A stretch of 64,000 nucleotides of DNA, from contig NZ_JACRMG010000010.1 of NCBI RefSeq assembly GCF_016219575.1, forward strand, positions 62,001 through 126,000. Reading direction: 5' to 3'. The notes below the pieces were generated by a model. The model searched no databases. It saw only the letters and a list, made by a program, of their open reading frames with translations, and was not told where the DNA came from. Below are positions 27,381 to 36,083 of this stretch, in pieces. Within the stretch, counting starts at the first letter, position 1, and every line of letters begins with the position of its first letter. The position numbers were made by a program, and so were the translations under genes. The DNA is from Bradyrhizobium sp. Lineage in GTDB: Bacteria; Pseudomonadota; Alphaproteobacteria; Rhizobiales; Xanthobacteraceae.

Positions 27381-28400
27381 ATGAACCCGGCCTTTTTGCC
27401 GCGAGCGTTAACCGCCGCATTTGTGAGCCTGCTGACGGTCATCGCGCCCGCGCGCGGCCAGACGCTCGACAAGGTCTCCTTCGGAACCAACTGGGTGGCG
27501 GAAGCCGAGCATGGCGGCTTCTACCAGGCGGTCGCCGACGGCACCTACAGGAAATACGGCCTCGACGTTACTATCGTGCCCGGCGGTCCCAACGAGAACA
27601 ACCGCATGCTGCTGATCTCGGGCAAGATCGAGTTCTTCATGGCGGCCAACACGCTGCAATCCTTCGACGCTGTGGCCAACAACGTGCCCGTGATCGCGGT
27701 GGCGGCGATCTTCCAGAAGGATCCGCAGGTGTTCGTGACGCACCCGGAATTCAAGGTGACCAAGCTCGAGGACCTCAAGCCGCTGACGCTGTTCGTCTCC
27801 AAGGAAGGCGTGGCTTCCTATTTCCAGTGGCTGAAGCACGAATACGGCTTCAACGAGCGGATGGTCAGGCCCTACACATTCAATTCGCAGCCCTTCCTCG
27901 CCAACAAGCAGAGCGCCATGCAGGGCTATGTCACGTCGGAGCCGTTCGCGATCGAGAAGGTAACGGGAAAGAAGCCGGGCGTGACGCTGCTCGCCGATTA
28001 CGGCTTCAATGCCTATTCGACCCTGATCGAGACCCGGCTCGACCTCATCGACAAGAAGCCCGACCTCGTGCAGCGCTTCGTCGATGCCTCCATCATCGGC
28101 TGGTACAACTATCTCTACGGCGACAACGCCGCCGCCAACGCCATGATCAAGAAGCTCAACCCGGAAATGACCGATGCGCTGCTCGCCTATTCCATCGCCA
28201 AGATGAAGGAATACGGCATCGTCGATTCCGGTGACACGCTGAAGGACGGCATCGGCGCCATGACGGATGCGCATGTGGCGAGCTTCTTCGACAAGATGGT
28301 GCGCGCCGGCGTCGTCAAGCGCGACATCGATTTCCGCAAGGCCTATACGCTGCGCTTCGTCAACAAGGCGGTCGGCCTCGAATTGCGGCCGAAGAAATGA
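27381..28400 (+). CDS. ABC transporter substrate-binding protein, NMT1/THI5-like
   Basis: 339 residues with a signal peptide ending near PARGQ. The NMT1/THI5 fold shows VSFGTNWVAEAEHGGFYQAVADGTYRKYGLDVTIVPGGPN, ISGKIEFFMA, and GYVTSEPFAIEK. Members bind pyrimidine precursors, nitrate/sulfonates or related small molecules in the periplasm; the ligand here is not deducible. It is first in a five-gene run with ATPase, permease, dehydrogenase and Inh-type protein. GGAG precedes the ATG. No thiamine riboswitch is seen upstream. Confidence 0.9.
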   Translation: MNPAFLPRALTAAFVSLLTVIAPARGQTLDKVSFGTNWVAEAEHGGFYQAVADGTYRKYGLDVTIVPGGPNENNRMLLISGKIEFFMAANTLQSFDAVANNVPVIAVAAIFQKDPQVFVTHPEFKVTKLEDLKPLTLFVSKEGVASYFQWLKHEYGFNERMVRPYTFNSQPFLANKQSAMQGYVTSEPFAIEKVTGKKPGVTLLADYGFNAYSTLIETRLDLIDKKPDLVQRFVDASIIGWYNYLYGDNAAANAMIKKLNPEMTDALLAYSIAKMKEYGIVDSGDTLKDGIGAMTDAHVASFFDKMVRAGVVKRDIDFRKAYTLRFVNKAVGLELRPKK

Positions 28401-28407
28401 CGTCGCG

Positions 28408-29220
28408 ATGACCGAAGACGCCTCGCTATCCGATTCCGCGGCCGGCATGACCGGCCTTGCGGTGCGTCTCAACGGCGTCACCAAGACCTATGACAGCGGC
28501 GTCGCCGCGCTCGGCCCGCTCGACCTCGACGTCAGGCGCGGCGAATTCCTCTCGCTGCTCGGGCCGTCCGGCTGCGGCAAGTCCACGGCGCTCCGGCTGA
28601 TCGCGGGGCTTGCGGCGCCGACCTCGGGCAGCGTCGACGTTGCGCGGCAGCCCAACGAGACCGGCGGCACCCATGCGATCGGCTTCGTGTTTCAGGAGCC
28701 GACCTTGATGCCGTGGGCGAATGTCGCCGCCAATGTGCGGCTGCCGCTGGAGCTTGCGAACATGCCGGCGGCCGAGGCCGATCGCCGCGTCACGGCGGCG
28801 CTGGCGCAGGTGGGGCTCGTCGAATTCGTGCACAGCTATCCGCGCGAACTTTCCGGCGGCATGAAGATGCGCGTCTCGCTGGCGCGCGCGCTGGTCACCG
28901 ATCCCGAGATACTGCTGATGGATGAGCCGTTCGCCGCACTCGACGAGATCACGCGCTTCCGCCTAAACAACGATCTGCTGGCGCTGTGGCGCGACTTGCG
29001 CAAGACCGTCATCTTCGTCACCCATTCGGTGTTCGAGTCGGTCTATCTCTCGCAGCGCGTGATCGTGATGAGCGCACGGCCGGGACGCATCGCTGCGGAA
29101 TTCCGCATCGATGCAGCGGAGCCGCGCGGCGAGGATTTCCGCACCTCCGCCGATTATGCCGGCTTCTGCCGCCAGGTCTCCGCGGCACTGGCGCCGGCCT
29201 ATGAAGGGCAGCGCGCATGA
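28408..29220 (+). CDS. ABC transporter ATP-binding protein (SsuB/TauB type)
   Basis: 270 residues. Walker A GPSGCGKST, Q-loop FVFQEPTLMPW, signature LSGGMKMRVSLARAL, Walker B ILLMDEPFAALDE and the switch histidine FVTHSV are all intact. The IGFVFQEPTLMPWANVAANV form is that of importers in the nitrate/taurine/NMT1 group. It powers uptake with the permease downstream, whose start overlaps its stop (ATGA). It starts seven bases after the substrate-binding protein gene. Confidence 0.94.
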   Translation: MTEDASLSDSAAGMTGLAVRLNGVTKTYDSGVAALGPLDLDVRRGEFLSLLGPSGCGKSTALRLIAGLAAPTSGSVDVARQPNETGGTHAIGFVFQEPTLMPWANVAANVRLPLELANMPAAEADRRVTAALAQVGLVEFVHSYPRELSGGMKMRVSLARALVTDPEILLMDEPFAALDEITRFRLNNDLLALWRDLRKTVIFVTHSVFESVYLSQRVIVMSARPGRIAAEFRIDAAEPRGEDFRTSADYAGFCRQVSAALAPAYEGQRA

Positions 29221-30038
29221 ACACCTCGCCTGCAGCGCCGCCGCGATCCAGAAGTGGGCAGTCTCCCCCATTGCGCATCCTGCTGCCCATCCTCGTGCTC
29301 GCGATGGGGCTCGTGGCGTGGGAACTCGTGGTGCGGCTCAACGACATCCCGCCCTATGTGCTGCCGGGGCCTGGGCTGATCCTGCGGACGCTGGTTGCGG
29401 ACTGGGGCGTGCTGTCGGAATCGCTGCTGGTCACGCTCGTCACCACGCTCGAAGGCTTCGTTTGTGCGGCAGTCGGCGGCATTGCGCTGGCGCTGCTGTT
29501 CAACCAGTCGCGCCTGCTGGAATATTCGCTGTTTCCCTATGCGGTGGTGCTGCAGGTGGCCCCGGTGATCGCGATCGCGCCGCTGCTCCTGATCTATCTG
29601 CCGCAGCAGACGGCCGTCGTGGTCTGCGCCTTCATCGTCGCGTTCTTCCCGGTGCTGTCGAACACAGCGCTCGGCCTGAATTCGGTCGACCGCAACCTCG
29701 CCGGACTGTTCCAGCTCTATCATGCCTCGCCCATGCAGACGCTGCGTTACCTGAAACTGCCGGCGGCGTTGCCTCATATCCTGGGCGGCCTGCGCATCGC
29801 CGGCGGCTTGTCGCTGATCGGCGCGGTGGTTGCGGAAATCGCCGCAGGCTCGGCCGGCGCAGGCTCGGGCCTCGCCTATCGCATCGCGGAATCGGGTTAC
29901 CGCCTGAACATACCTCGCATGTTCGCCGCGCTGTTGCTGTTGTCGGCCGCCGGAATTGTCATCTATGGGCTGCTTGCGCTAGTTTCGCACCTCGTTTTGC
30001 GGCGCTGGCACGAGAGTGCGCTTGGAAAGGAAAGCTGA
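29217..30038 (+). CDS. ABC transporter permease (SsuC/TauC type)
   Basis: 273 residues with about six membrane helices. The EAA loop reads LFQLYHASPMQTLRYLKLPAALPHILGGLRIAGGLSLIGAV, typical of binding-protein-dependent permeases of the sulfonate/nitrate group. It pairs with the ATPase just upstream through an ATGA overlap and shares TGATG with the dehydrogenase gene downstream, showing a tightly packed operon. Confidence 0.93.
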   Translation: MNTSPAAPPRSRSGQSPPLRILLPILVLAMGLVAWELVVRLNDIPPYVLPGPGLILRTLVADWGVLSESLLVTLVTTLEGFVCAAVGGIALALLFNQSRLLEYSLFPYAVVLQVAPVIAIAPLLLIYLPQQTAVVVCAFIVAFFPVLSNTALGLNSVDRNLAGLFQLYHASPMQTLRYLKLPAALPHILGGLRIAGGLSLIGAVVAEIAAGSAGAGSGLAYRIAESGYRLNIPRMFAALLLLSAAGIVIYGLLALVSHLVLRRWHESALGKES

Positions 30039-31024
30039 TGGCGGCCAATATTACTTCCGAGAAGATCGACCTGCTGATCTACGGGCCGATCAGGCCGATC
30101 CTGGAAAACGGCTTCTCCGACCAGTATGTGGTGCATCGCGCCGAAACCGGCGATCAGCTCAATCAGCTGCCAGCCGACGTCAAGCAGAAGCTCCGCGGCA
30201 TCGCGGTGACCTATCACACGATGCATGCCGGCAAGGAAGAGCTGTCGCAATTCCCCAAGCTCGAGATGGTCGCCAGCTTTGGCGTCGGCTACGATCACGT
30301 CGATTGTGCCTATGCGCGCGAGCACAACATCGTCGTCTCCAACACGCCGGACGTGCTCACCGAGGAAGTCGCCGACGTCGCGATGGGCCTTCTGATCGCG
30401 ACGCTGCGCGAATTCGTCAAGGCCGACAAATATCTGCGCTCCGGCCTGTGGCAGACCCAGAACTATCCGCTCAGCGTCGGCTCGCTGCGCGACCGCAAGG
30501 TCGGTTTCGTCGGCATGGGCCGCATCGGCCAGGCGATCGCGCGGCGGCTGGAGGCCTCGCGCGTGCCGGTGGTCTATCATTCGCGCAAGCCTGCCGCCGG
30601 CGTGTCCTACCAGCATTTTCCCGACCTGATCGAGATGGCGAAGGCCGTCGACACCTTGATGGTCATCGTGCCCGGCGGCGCCTCGACCGCGAAGATCGTC
30701 AATGCCGACGTGCTGAAGGCGCTCGGTCCGCGCGGCGTGCTGATCAATGTGGCCCGCGGTTCGGTCGTCGACGAGCCCGCGCTCGTCGCAGCCCTCAAGT
30801 CCGGCACCATCCTCGCCGCCGGCCTCGACGTATTTGCCAACGAACCCTCCGTGCCGGAGGAGCTGAAGACCATGCAAAACGTCGTCTTGCTGCCACATAT
30901 CGGCTCGGCTTCCGTGGTAACGCGTAACGCCATGGATCAGCTCGTGGTCGACAATCTCAAGAACTGGTTTGCCGGCAAGGCGCCGTTGACGCCGGTGACG
31001 GAAACCCCGGTGAAGGGCCGCTGA
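30038..31024 (+). CDS. D-2-hydroxyacid dehydrogenase (NAD(P)-dependent)
   Basis: 328 residues. The Rossmann motif KVGFVGMGRIGQAIARRLEA, the substrate-binding FGVGYDHVD, the arginine of INVARGSVVDEPAL, the glutamate in GLDVFANEPSVP and the catalytic histidine in VVLLPHIGSAS define the family, with hydroxypyruvate/glyoxylate reductases (GRHPR type) closest in style. It would reduce a 2-keto acid. Its tight coupling behind ABC importer genes suggests it works on the imported compound or a breakdown product. Confidence 0.9.
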   Translation: MAANITSEKIDLLIYGPIRPILENGFSDQYVVHRAETGDQLNQLPADVKQKLRGIAVTYHTMHAGKEELSQFPKLEMVASFGVGYDHVDCAYAREHNIVVSNTPDVLTEEVADVAMGLLIATLREFVKADKYLRSGLWQTQNYPLSVGSLRDRKVGFVGMGRIGQAIARRLEASRVPVVYHSRKPAAGVSYQHFPDLIEMAKAVDTLMVIVPGGASTAKIVNADVLKALGPRGVLINVARGSVVDEPALVAALKSGTILAAGLDVFANEPSVPEELKTMQNVVLLPHIGSASVVTRNAMDQLVVDNLKNWFAGKAPLTPVTETPVKGR

Positions 31025-31716
31025 TGCCGCTGTATCGTCCCGGCGTCGTGCTTCTTGCTTGGCTTGCGCTGGCAGTTTCGGCGCAGGCGCAGCAGCAGGA
31101 CGCGCTGAAGAAGGAGATGATCGGGCAGTGGGAGCTCTCCACGACGGAGCGCAGCAAGACCTGCGTCGTGACCATGAAGAACGAGGCCGCGCAAGGTGGC
31201 CTCAAGCTCGAACTTGAGCCAGGCTGCGCGGCCGCGCTTCCCTTCACCAAGGACATCGCCGCCTGGAGCATCAAGGGCCTCGACATCGTGCGGATGCAGG
31301 ATACCGCCGGAGCGGCCGTGATCGACTTCACTGAAGTCGAGAGCGGCATCTTCGAGGGCCTGCGCCAGGGCGAGGGCGTCTACATCCTGCAAAATCTCGC
31401 AGCCGCGCGCTCGCTCGCCAAGTCGATGGACCAGATGATCGGCGACTGGCAGATGGTGCGCGGCAATGGCCGCCCGATCTGCGGGTTGACGCTGACCAAC
31501 ACGGAAACGACCGGCGACAATTTCCAGGTCTTCCTCAAGCCGAAATGCGATCCGGCGGTCGCGACCTTCGGACCGGTGCAATGGCGGCTCGACCGCGGTC
31601 AGATCATCCTGATGTCGAAGACCGGCGACACCTGGCAGTTCGAGGCCGACGACAACGCGCAATGGCGTCGCGTACCCGACACCGCCGACGGCCTCATCAT
31701 GCTGCGAGTGCAGTAG
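31024..31716 (+). CDS. Secreted protein with two AprI/Inh-type inhibitor domains
   Basis: 230 residues with a signal peptide (LAWLALAVSAQAQ). Two tandem Inh-like lipocalin-style domains occupy about 30-125 and 138-230. Each has the pattern W-x-L/M...C-x-L...C...W and a terminal L (IGQWELSTTERSKTC...GCAAALPF...AAWSIKG and IGDWQMVRGNGRPIC...KCDPAVATF...VQWRLDRG). Single-domain homologues inhibit secreted serralysin-type metalloproteases in the periplasm. The start overlaps the dehydrogenase stop (TGATG), an odd partner for an ABC/dehydrogenase operon. The inhibitor function is not demonstrated here. Confidence 0.82.
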   Translation: MPLYRPGVVLLAWLALAVSAQAQQQDALKKEMIGQWELSTTERSKTCVVTMKNEAAQGGLKLELEPGCAAALPFTKDIAAWSIKGLDIVRMQDTAGAAVIDFTEVESGIFEGLRQGEGVYILQNLAAARSLAKSMDQMIGDWQMVRGNGRPICGLTLTNTETTGDNFQVFLKPKCDPAVATFGPVQWRLDRGQIILMSKTGDTWQFEADDNAQWRRVPDTADGLIMLRVQ

Positions 31717-31747
31717 GTCTCTTTCTTGCCATTTGCCGAGCTGTTTG

Positions 31748-31893
31748 GCTCCCTCGCCCCGCGCTTGCGGGGAGAGGGTGGGGTGAGGGGCTGCATCCGC
31801 AAAGGTGGCGGCAGACGAGTTCGCCGAGGCTCCCCCTCACCCGGATCGCATCTACGATGCGATCCGACCTCTCCCCGCAGGCGGGGCGAGGTA
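31748..31893. repeat. Composite inverted repeat, uninterrupted copy
   Basis: The left part reads CTCGCCCCGC...GCGGGGAGAGGGTGGGGTGAGGGG and the right part answers with CCCCCTCACCC...CCTCTCCCCGCAGGCGGGGCGAGG. This is the same outer element as 11878-12070 but without the inner insertion. A small hairpin GATCGCATC/GATGCGATC lies in its right half. Confidence 0.62.
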
Positions 31894-31921
31894 AGAAGAG
31901 GCCGCACAACGTTTCAAGCGC

Positions 31922-32206
31922 CTACGCAAACCCCTTCATCTTTTTCCAGGCGCGCCAGCCCTCGGCTGTCTGGCTGAAGAAGCAGAGATCGAACATCTGG
32001 TTTCGAAATCACGTCATTGCGCAGGAAGCCGGGCAGCAGCCCGGACGATTTTCGAAGATGCCGATCAGGGCTCGGGTGCGCTGGTCGAAACTCCTGATGT
32101 AGTTGACCAGGTCGTCCCGGGTCATCGCTTTGCGCGGCGCGTTCAGCATTTCGCTGGCCTCCGCATCCTCCATCCATGCTTCCCGCCAAAGCGTGCGCCG
32201 CGCGGA
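31922..32206 (-). pseudogene. Possible decayed coding region
   Basis: One minus-strand frame reads WMEDAEASEMLNAPRKAMTR then DDLVNYIRSFDQRTRALIGI and FENRPGCCPASCAMT, stops at TGA (32009-32011), then continues NQMFDLCFFSQTAEGWRAWKK and MKGFA to a TAG at 31922. Amino-acid composition on both sides of the TGA looks coding, and no good start is seen. It may be a gene broken by a stop or, less likely, a short intact protein ending at 32009. No family recognised. Confidence 0.3.
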
Positions 32207-32314
32207 TAGCGCTGGCGCTGGACGGACAGTCCGAAGCGCTCCTGCGCGGACTCATATCCGCGGATGGCAATCATCCGCGAAGCAGGATTCCGCAACATCG
32301 ACTGGAGCAACGAA

Positions 32315-32551
32315 ATGATTTCCATCAAGCGAAGCGATGACACCAAATCGATCTCGGCCTCTCTCGGAAAGGCGGCGGTGCTGGCGAGTGCCATTGTGGT
32401 GGTTGCCGCGCTTGCGGTGACCTCCGCCTATGCATCGGCAAACTCGTGCGGCAGGGCGCTCGGCAAGTGCGAGTCGACATGCGCCAAGCGGTCGATCGGG
32501 CAAGACGTTTGCTACAAGAGGTGCGAGCGCACCTTCATGAATTGTAACTGA
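32315..32551 (+). CDS. Small Cys-rich exported protein
   Basis: 78 residues. A long N-terminus ends in a signal-like helix (AAVLASAIVVVAALAVTSAYA), then a 36-residue mature peptide with six cysteines in NSCGRALGKCESTCAKR and DVCYKRCERTFMNC, enough for three disulfides. The C-x6-C-x3-C and C-x3-C-x6-C spacing is symmetrical, suggesting a helical hairpin of twin CxxxC type. GGAG at 32303 serves the ATG. Function unknown. A near-perfect hairpin follows at about 32578-32612. Confidence 0.65.
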   Translation: MISIKRSDDTKSISASLGKAAVLASAIVVVAALAVTSAYASANSCGRALGKCESTCAKRSIGQDVCYKRCERTFMNCN

Positions 32552-32650
32552 GACGCCGGAGGCTCGAATACGTCACTATGCGGGGCGCGTCGACATCCGG
32601 CGCGTCCCGCAACTGCGTGTGCTGCCGATCAATGTGACGGGTTCGATCCG

Positions 32651-34195
32651 CTACGGCGGCAGGCCGACGTCGTGAAGCGCCTCGACCAGGCGCTCGCGCG
32701 AGGATTGCGGCAGCGGCGGCAATCCATCCGCCACCTTGGCCAGGGTCAGCTCGGGATAGCCCTCCCTCAGGCGGCGAATGCTTGCGGACGCTTCATCCCG
32801 GGCGCCGGCGAATACGTAGGCGGGGCATAGCGTCCGGTGCATCCAGGCCAGCGAGTGATGTTCGGCCAGGGCGCGCGCCTGCCACTGCGCGGCCTCGCGG
32901 AAGCGGCCGGCGTTGAAATGCGCGACGCCGATGCCATAGAGATTGTTGAAGGCGAGCGCGTCGGTCGGCGCCAGTTCCAGTGCGATCATGAACCGCTCGA
33001 TCGCGGCGTCGTCGTTGCCACGATAGACGTCGACCCAGCCGCTGCGGCCCCAGGCAAAGGCCGAGCTGCCGTCGATAGCGAGCGCCTGTGCGATGACGCG
33101 CTCTGCGCTTTCATCGTCGAGCAGCGACAGCGCGGTGCCGGCGACGGCGAGCACCCTCGGGTCCGCGCGCAGGCCCAGCGCCTTGCGCGCATATTCCACG
33201 CTCAGCGCGCGGTCGCGTGACGGGTCGGAGCCGAAATAATAGACGACGCGCTGGGCATAGGCCCAGGCGGCGAGCGCGAACGGCAGCGGCTCGCCAGGGT
33301 CGCGGGTCATCGCCTCGTTCAGGAGTTCGATGGCGCGGGCATTGCCGGCTTCGTCCAGCGACAGCACGCCCGGCATCGCGCGCAGCGCCAGATCCTGCGC
33401 GGTAAGATCGGCATCGGGTTTCTGCAATGCGCGGTCGATCTCGGCGGCACGCAGGCTCGGACGCAGCGCTGCCGCCAGCCGCGTGGCCAATTGCTCGTCG
33501 AAGGCGCTGGCGCGATCCCAATTGCCCTCGATCCGGTGCGCCCACAGATGGCGGCCGCTCTCGCGGTCGATCAGCCGGAAGATCAGCCGCGCCTGTGCGC
33601 CGCTGCCGCGGATCGCGCCGGCCAGGTGATAACGCGTCGATCCGGTGCTCGCCGTCGTCAGGATGCCTATGCGCGCCAGCGCCGTTGCGATCTCGTCCGC
33701 GATGCCGCGCCCGGCTTCTTCCTGACCTGCCGCTGTCTCGATCTGGCCAATCGTCACGCCCGGCCGATCGGCACTGTGCGAAAACATCTGCAGCTGGCCG
33801 GCGACGACATTGCTGAAGGTCGCCTGCCGCCGCAGCGTCTGCGACGGTGTCTCGTTATAGCGGTGGCGGTATTCGATCGAGAACCGGCCGAAATGCGGAA
33901 AGCCGCAGGCGGTGGCGACGTCCATCACGCGCGTGCCGGGCCTGCCGAGCAGCAGCTGACGGCGCGCAGCTTCAAACCGGATATCGCGCAGCGCTTCGTG
34001 CGGGCTCTTGCCGAGGAAAGCCCTGAACTGCCGCTGCAGCGCGCGGGCCGACAGCCCGGCTGCAGCCGCAAGCTCGGATATGCCGATGTCGCGCTCGAGG
34101 CCGGCCTGCATGAAATCAAGCGCACGCCGCACCGCGCGCGGCAACACGGCCGCGCCCGTCGGCATGCTTGACGGGACTTCGTCCTGCTCGCTCAC
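32651..34195 (-). CDS. AraC-type regulator fused to TolB-like and TPR domains
   Basis: 514 residues. An N-terminal AraC double HTH covers about 20-122 (LERDIGISELAAAAGLSARAL and DVATACGFPHFGRFSIEYRHRYNETP). A central segment of about 145-245 (YHLAGAIRGSGAQARLIFRL, ESGRHLWAHRIEG) resembles the TolB/adenylate-cyclase-associated module found with CadC-like regulators. The C-terminal 250 residues are TPR-like helices (ALSLLDDESAERVIAQALAI, WVDVYRGNDDAAIERFMIALELAPTD). AraC domains are normally C-terminal. It is divergent from the DUF3455 gene, which it may control. No membrane segment is seen. Confidence 0.85.
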   Translation of the reverse strand: MSEQDEVPSSMPTGAAVLPRAVRRALDFMQAGLERDIGISELAAAAGLSARALQRQFRAFLGKSPHEALRDIRFEAARRQLLLGRPGTRVMDVATACGFPHFGRFSIEYRHRYNETPSQTLRRQATFSNVVAGQLQMFSHSADRPGVTIGQIETAAGQEEAGRGIADEIATALARIGILTTASTGSTRYHLAGAIRGSGAQARLIFRLIDRESGRHLWAHRIEGNWDRASAFDEQLATRLAAALRPSLRAAEIDRALQKPDADLTAQDLALRAMPGVLSLDEAGNARAIELLNEAMTRDPGEPLPFALAAWAYAQRVVYYFGSDPSRDRALSVEYARKALGLRADPRVLAVAGTALSLLDDESAERVIAQALAIDGSSAFAWGRSGWVDVYRGNDDAAIERFMIALELAPTDALAFNNLYGIGVAHFNAGRFREAAQWQARALAEHHSLAWMHRTLCPAYVFAGARDEASASIRRLREGYPELTLAKVADGLPPLPQSSRERLVEALHDVGLPP

Positions 34196-34383
34196 CGCTT
34201 CATTCCCGGGTTTCGTGATGGGTGCATCATAACCCTGTTTGTCTTGCGGAACCCGCCAAAGGTTTCGCCGCGCGGATAGCAGTGTCGCGAATTGGACAGG
34301 CGGGAACGCCGCTCCCTCATACCTACCATCACAGCAACGCGCAGTGTCGGCGCTTCTGAGACGCGAATCGAGGGAAAAACCAT

Positions 34384-35145
34384 ATGTTCAGTAACCATTC
34401 CGCACCTGCGGCGTCCCGCCGCAGGCCATTCTGGGCGACGCGACGGCCGCGCACCGCCGTTACGGTGATCGCTGCCGCCGCAACATTCACGGCGGCGGCG
34501 CTCGCCGCAGCCGAGCTGCCGGAGTCCATCTCGGCGCCAGGCGAAACGCTGATCGTCACCATCCACGCCGAGGGTGCGCAGGTCTATGAATGCAAGGACA
34601 CCGCCGGCCAGCTCGCTTGGCAATTCCGCGAGCCGATTGCGACGCTGCTGATCGACGGCAAGACCGTCGGGCGGCATTTCGCCGGCCCGAGCTGGGAGCT
34701 TGACGATGGCAGCGCAGTGGCCGGCAAGGTCGTTGGCCGCGCAGCCGGCGCAAGCAAGGCGGACATTCCGCTGCTGAAGCTCGCGGCTTCGCCGCAGCGC
34801 GACCGCGGCATGCTCGCCGGCGCCACCACCATCCAGCGCCTCAACACCAGAGGCGGCACGGCCGATGGGCCCTGCGAGAGCATGGGCGCGATGCTGAGCG
34901 TGCCGTATGCGGCGGACTACGCTTTCTACCGCAAGGCCCGGGCCACCGGCATCGCGGGCGCGCTGCGTCTTGCCGATGCCACGGACAACCGTGCGTCGGC
35001 GCCTGGCACGGCGGCGAACACGAAGCCGGGCGTCCCGTCCAACGTCAAGACCGCCAACGAGAACAAGGCGCCGCTCGGCAACAAGGTCGACGAGCCCTGT
35101 ACCTCGCGCCATTGCACGCCGCACGACCACCATCACCAGCACTGA
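34384..35145 (+). CDS. DUF3455 exported protein
   Basis: 253 residues. A twin-arginine-rich start (SRRRPFWATRRPRTAV) precedes a hydrophobic signal (AAAATFTAAALAAA). The DUF3455 domain covers about 45-185: GAQVYECK, WQFREPIATLLIDGKTVGRHFAGPSWELDDGS, GMLAGATTIQRLNTRGG and YAADYAFYR. The C-terminus is a low-complexity tail ending in a His-rich CTPHDHHHQH, a possible metal-binding end. Family function is unknown. GAGGGAAAAA serves the ATG. It is followed 42 bases later by a methyltransferase. Confidence 0.82.
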   Translation: MFSNHSAPAASRRRPFWATRRPRTAVTVIAAAATFTAAALAAAELPESISAPGETLIVTIHAEGAQVYECKDTAGQLAWQFREPIATLLIDGKTVGRHFAGPSWELDDGSAVAGKVVGRAAGASKADIPLLKLAASPQRDRGMLAGATTIQRLNTRGGTADGPCESMGAMLSVPYAADYAFYRKARATGIAGALRLADATDNRASAPGTAANTKPGVPSNVKTANENKAPLGNKVDEPCTSRHCTPHDHHHQH

Positions 35146-35187
35146 TTTCACTGCACGTCCCCCCAAAGTCAAACAGGAGAAACGACA

Positions 35188-36012
35188 ATGAATATCCAGA
35201 CCCCCGCTACAGCCGACCTCACCGCCGTCAAGGCCAAGCAGCAGGCCACCTGGGCTTCCGGCGACTACGCCGTCGTCGGCACCACGCTGCAGATCGTCGG
35301 CGAGAATCTCTGCGAGGCCGTCGACCTCAGGAGCAACCAGCGCGTCCTCGATGTCGCCGCCGGCAACGGCAATGCGACGCTGGCCGCCGCGCGCCGCTTT
35401 GCCGACGTGGTGTCGACCGACTATGTCGGCACCTTGCTGGAGCGCGGCCGCGAGCGCGCCCGGGCCGAGCGGCTGCCGGTCGAGTTCCGCGAGGCCGATG
35501 CCGAGAACCTGCCGTTCACGGATGCGAGCTTCGACGTCGTGCTGTCGACCTTCGGCGTGATGTTCACCGCCAACCATCCGCGCGCGGCCAGCGAACTCGT
35601 CCGAGTCTGCCGCCCCGGCGGCAAGATCGGTCTCGCCAACTGGACGCCCGAGGGCTTCATCGGCAACCTGCTGAAGACCGTCGTCAAGTTCGTGCCGCCG
35701 CCGCCGGGCGTGAAGTCGCCGGTGATGTGGGGCAAGAAGGAGTATCTCGAGGAGATCTTCGGCCGCGGCGTCGACGTCGCGACGACGAGCCGGCATTTCA
35801 CCTTCCGCTACAAGTCGCCGGCGCATTTCCTCGACATCTTCCGCACCTATTACGGACCGACGCACAAGGCGTTCGGTGCGATCGACGCGGCCGCGCAGGA
35901 AAAGCTGCAGGCCGACCTCTACGCGCTGATGGACAGCTTCAACGTCGCCAAGGACGGCTCGCTCGTCATCCCCAGCGAATACCTGGAGATCGTGATCACC
36001 AGGAAGGCCTGA
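35188..36012 (+). CDS. Class I SAM-dependent methyltransferase
   Basis: 274 residues. The Rossmann motif I is VLDVAAGNGNATLAAARR, motif II is the acidic residue in VSTDYVGTLLERGRERA, and the UbiE/COQ5-style FREADAENLPFTDASFDVVL plus VRVCRPGGKIGLANW follow. It resembles methyltransferases of the Methyltransf_11/25 group acting on small or lipid substrates; none is indicated. AGGAGAAACGACA precedes the ATG. A perfect terminator follows the gene, so it probably ends a two-gene transcript with the DUF3455 gene. Confidence 0.87.
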   Translation: MNIQTPATADLTAVKAKQQATWASGDYAVVGTTLQIVGENLCEAVDLRSNQRVLDVAAGNGNATLAAARRFADVVSTDYVGTLLERGRERARAERLPVEFREADAENLPFTDASFDVVLSTFGVMFTANHPRAASELVRVCRPGGKIGLANWTPEGFIGNLLKTVVKFVPPPPGVKSPVMWGKKEYLEEIFGRGVDVATTSRHFTFRYKSPAHFLDIFRTYYGPTHKAFGAIDAAAQEKLQADLYALMDSFNVAKDGSLVIPSEYLEIVITRKA

Positions 36013-36032
36013 TCGCAGGCGCACGACGGCGC

Positions 36033-36058
36033 GGGCGCGGCGGAATTCCGCCGCGCCC
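36033..36058 (+). terminator. Rho-independent terminator
   Basis: GGGCGCGGCGGAA is followed directly by its exact complement TTCCGCCGCGCCC, then CTTTT. The 13-bp perfect stem with a T run ends the methyltransferase transcript, 21 bases after its stop, just before the MFS gene. Confidence 0.8.
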
Positions 36059-36083
36059 CTTTTGGCTGACAGGGGACACTGAC

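Noticed and set aside
32636..32652. GGGTTCGATCC, a tRNA T-loop-like string
   Set aside because: No acceptor, D or anticodon arms can be folded around it. The similar GGTTCGATTC at 26379 also lacks a cloverleaf.
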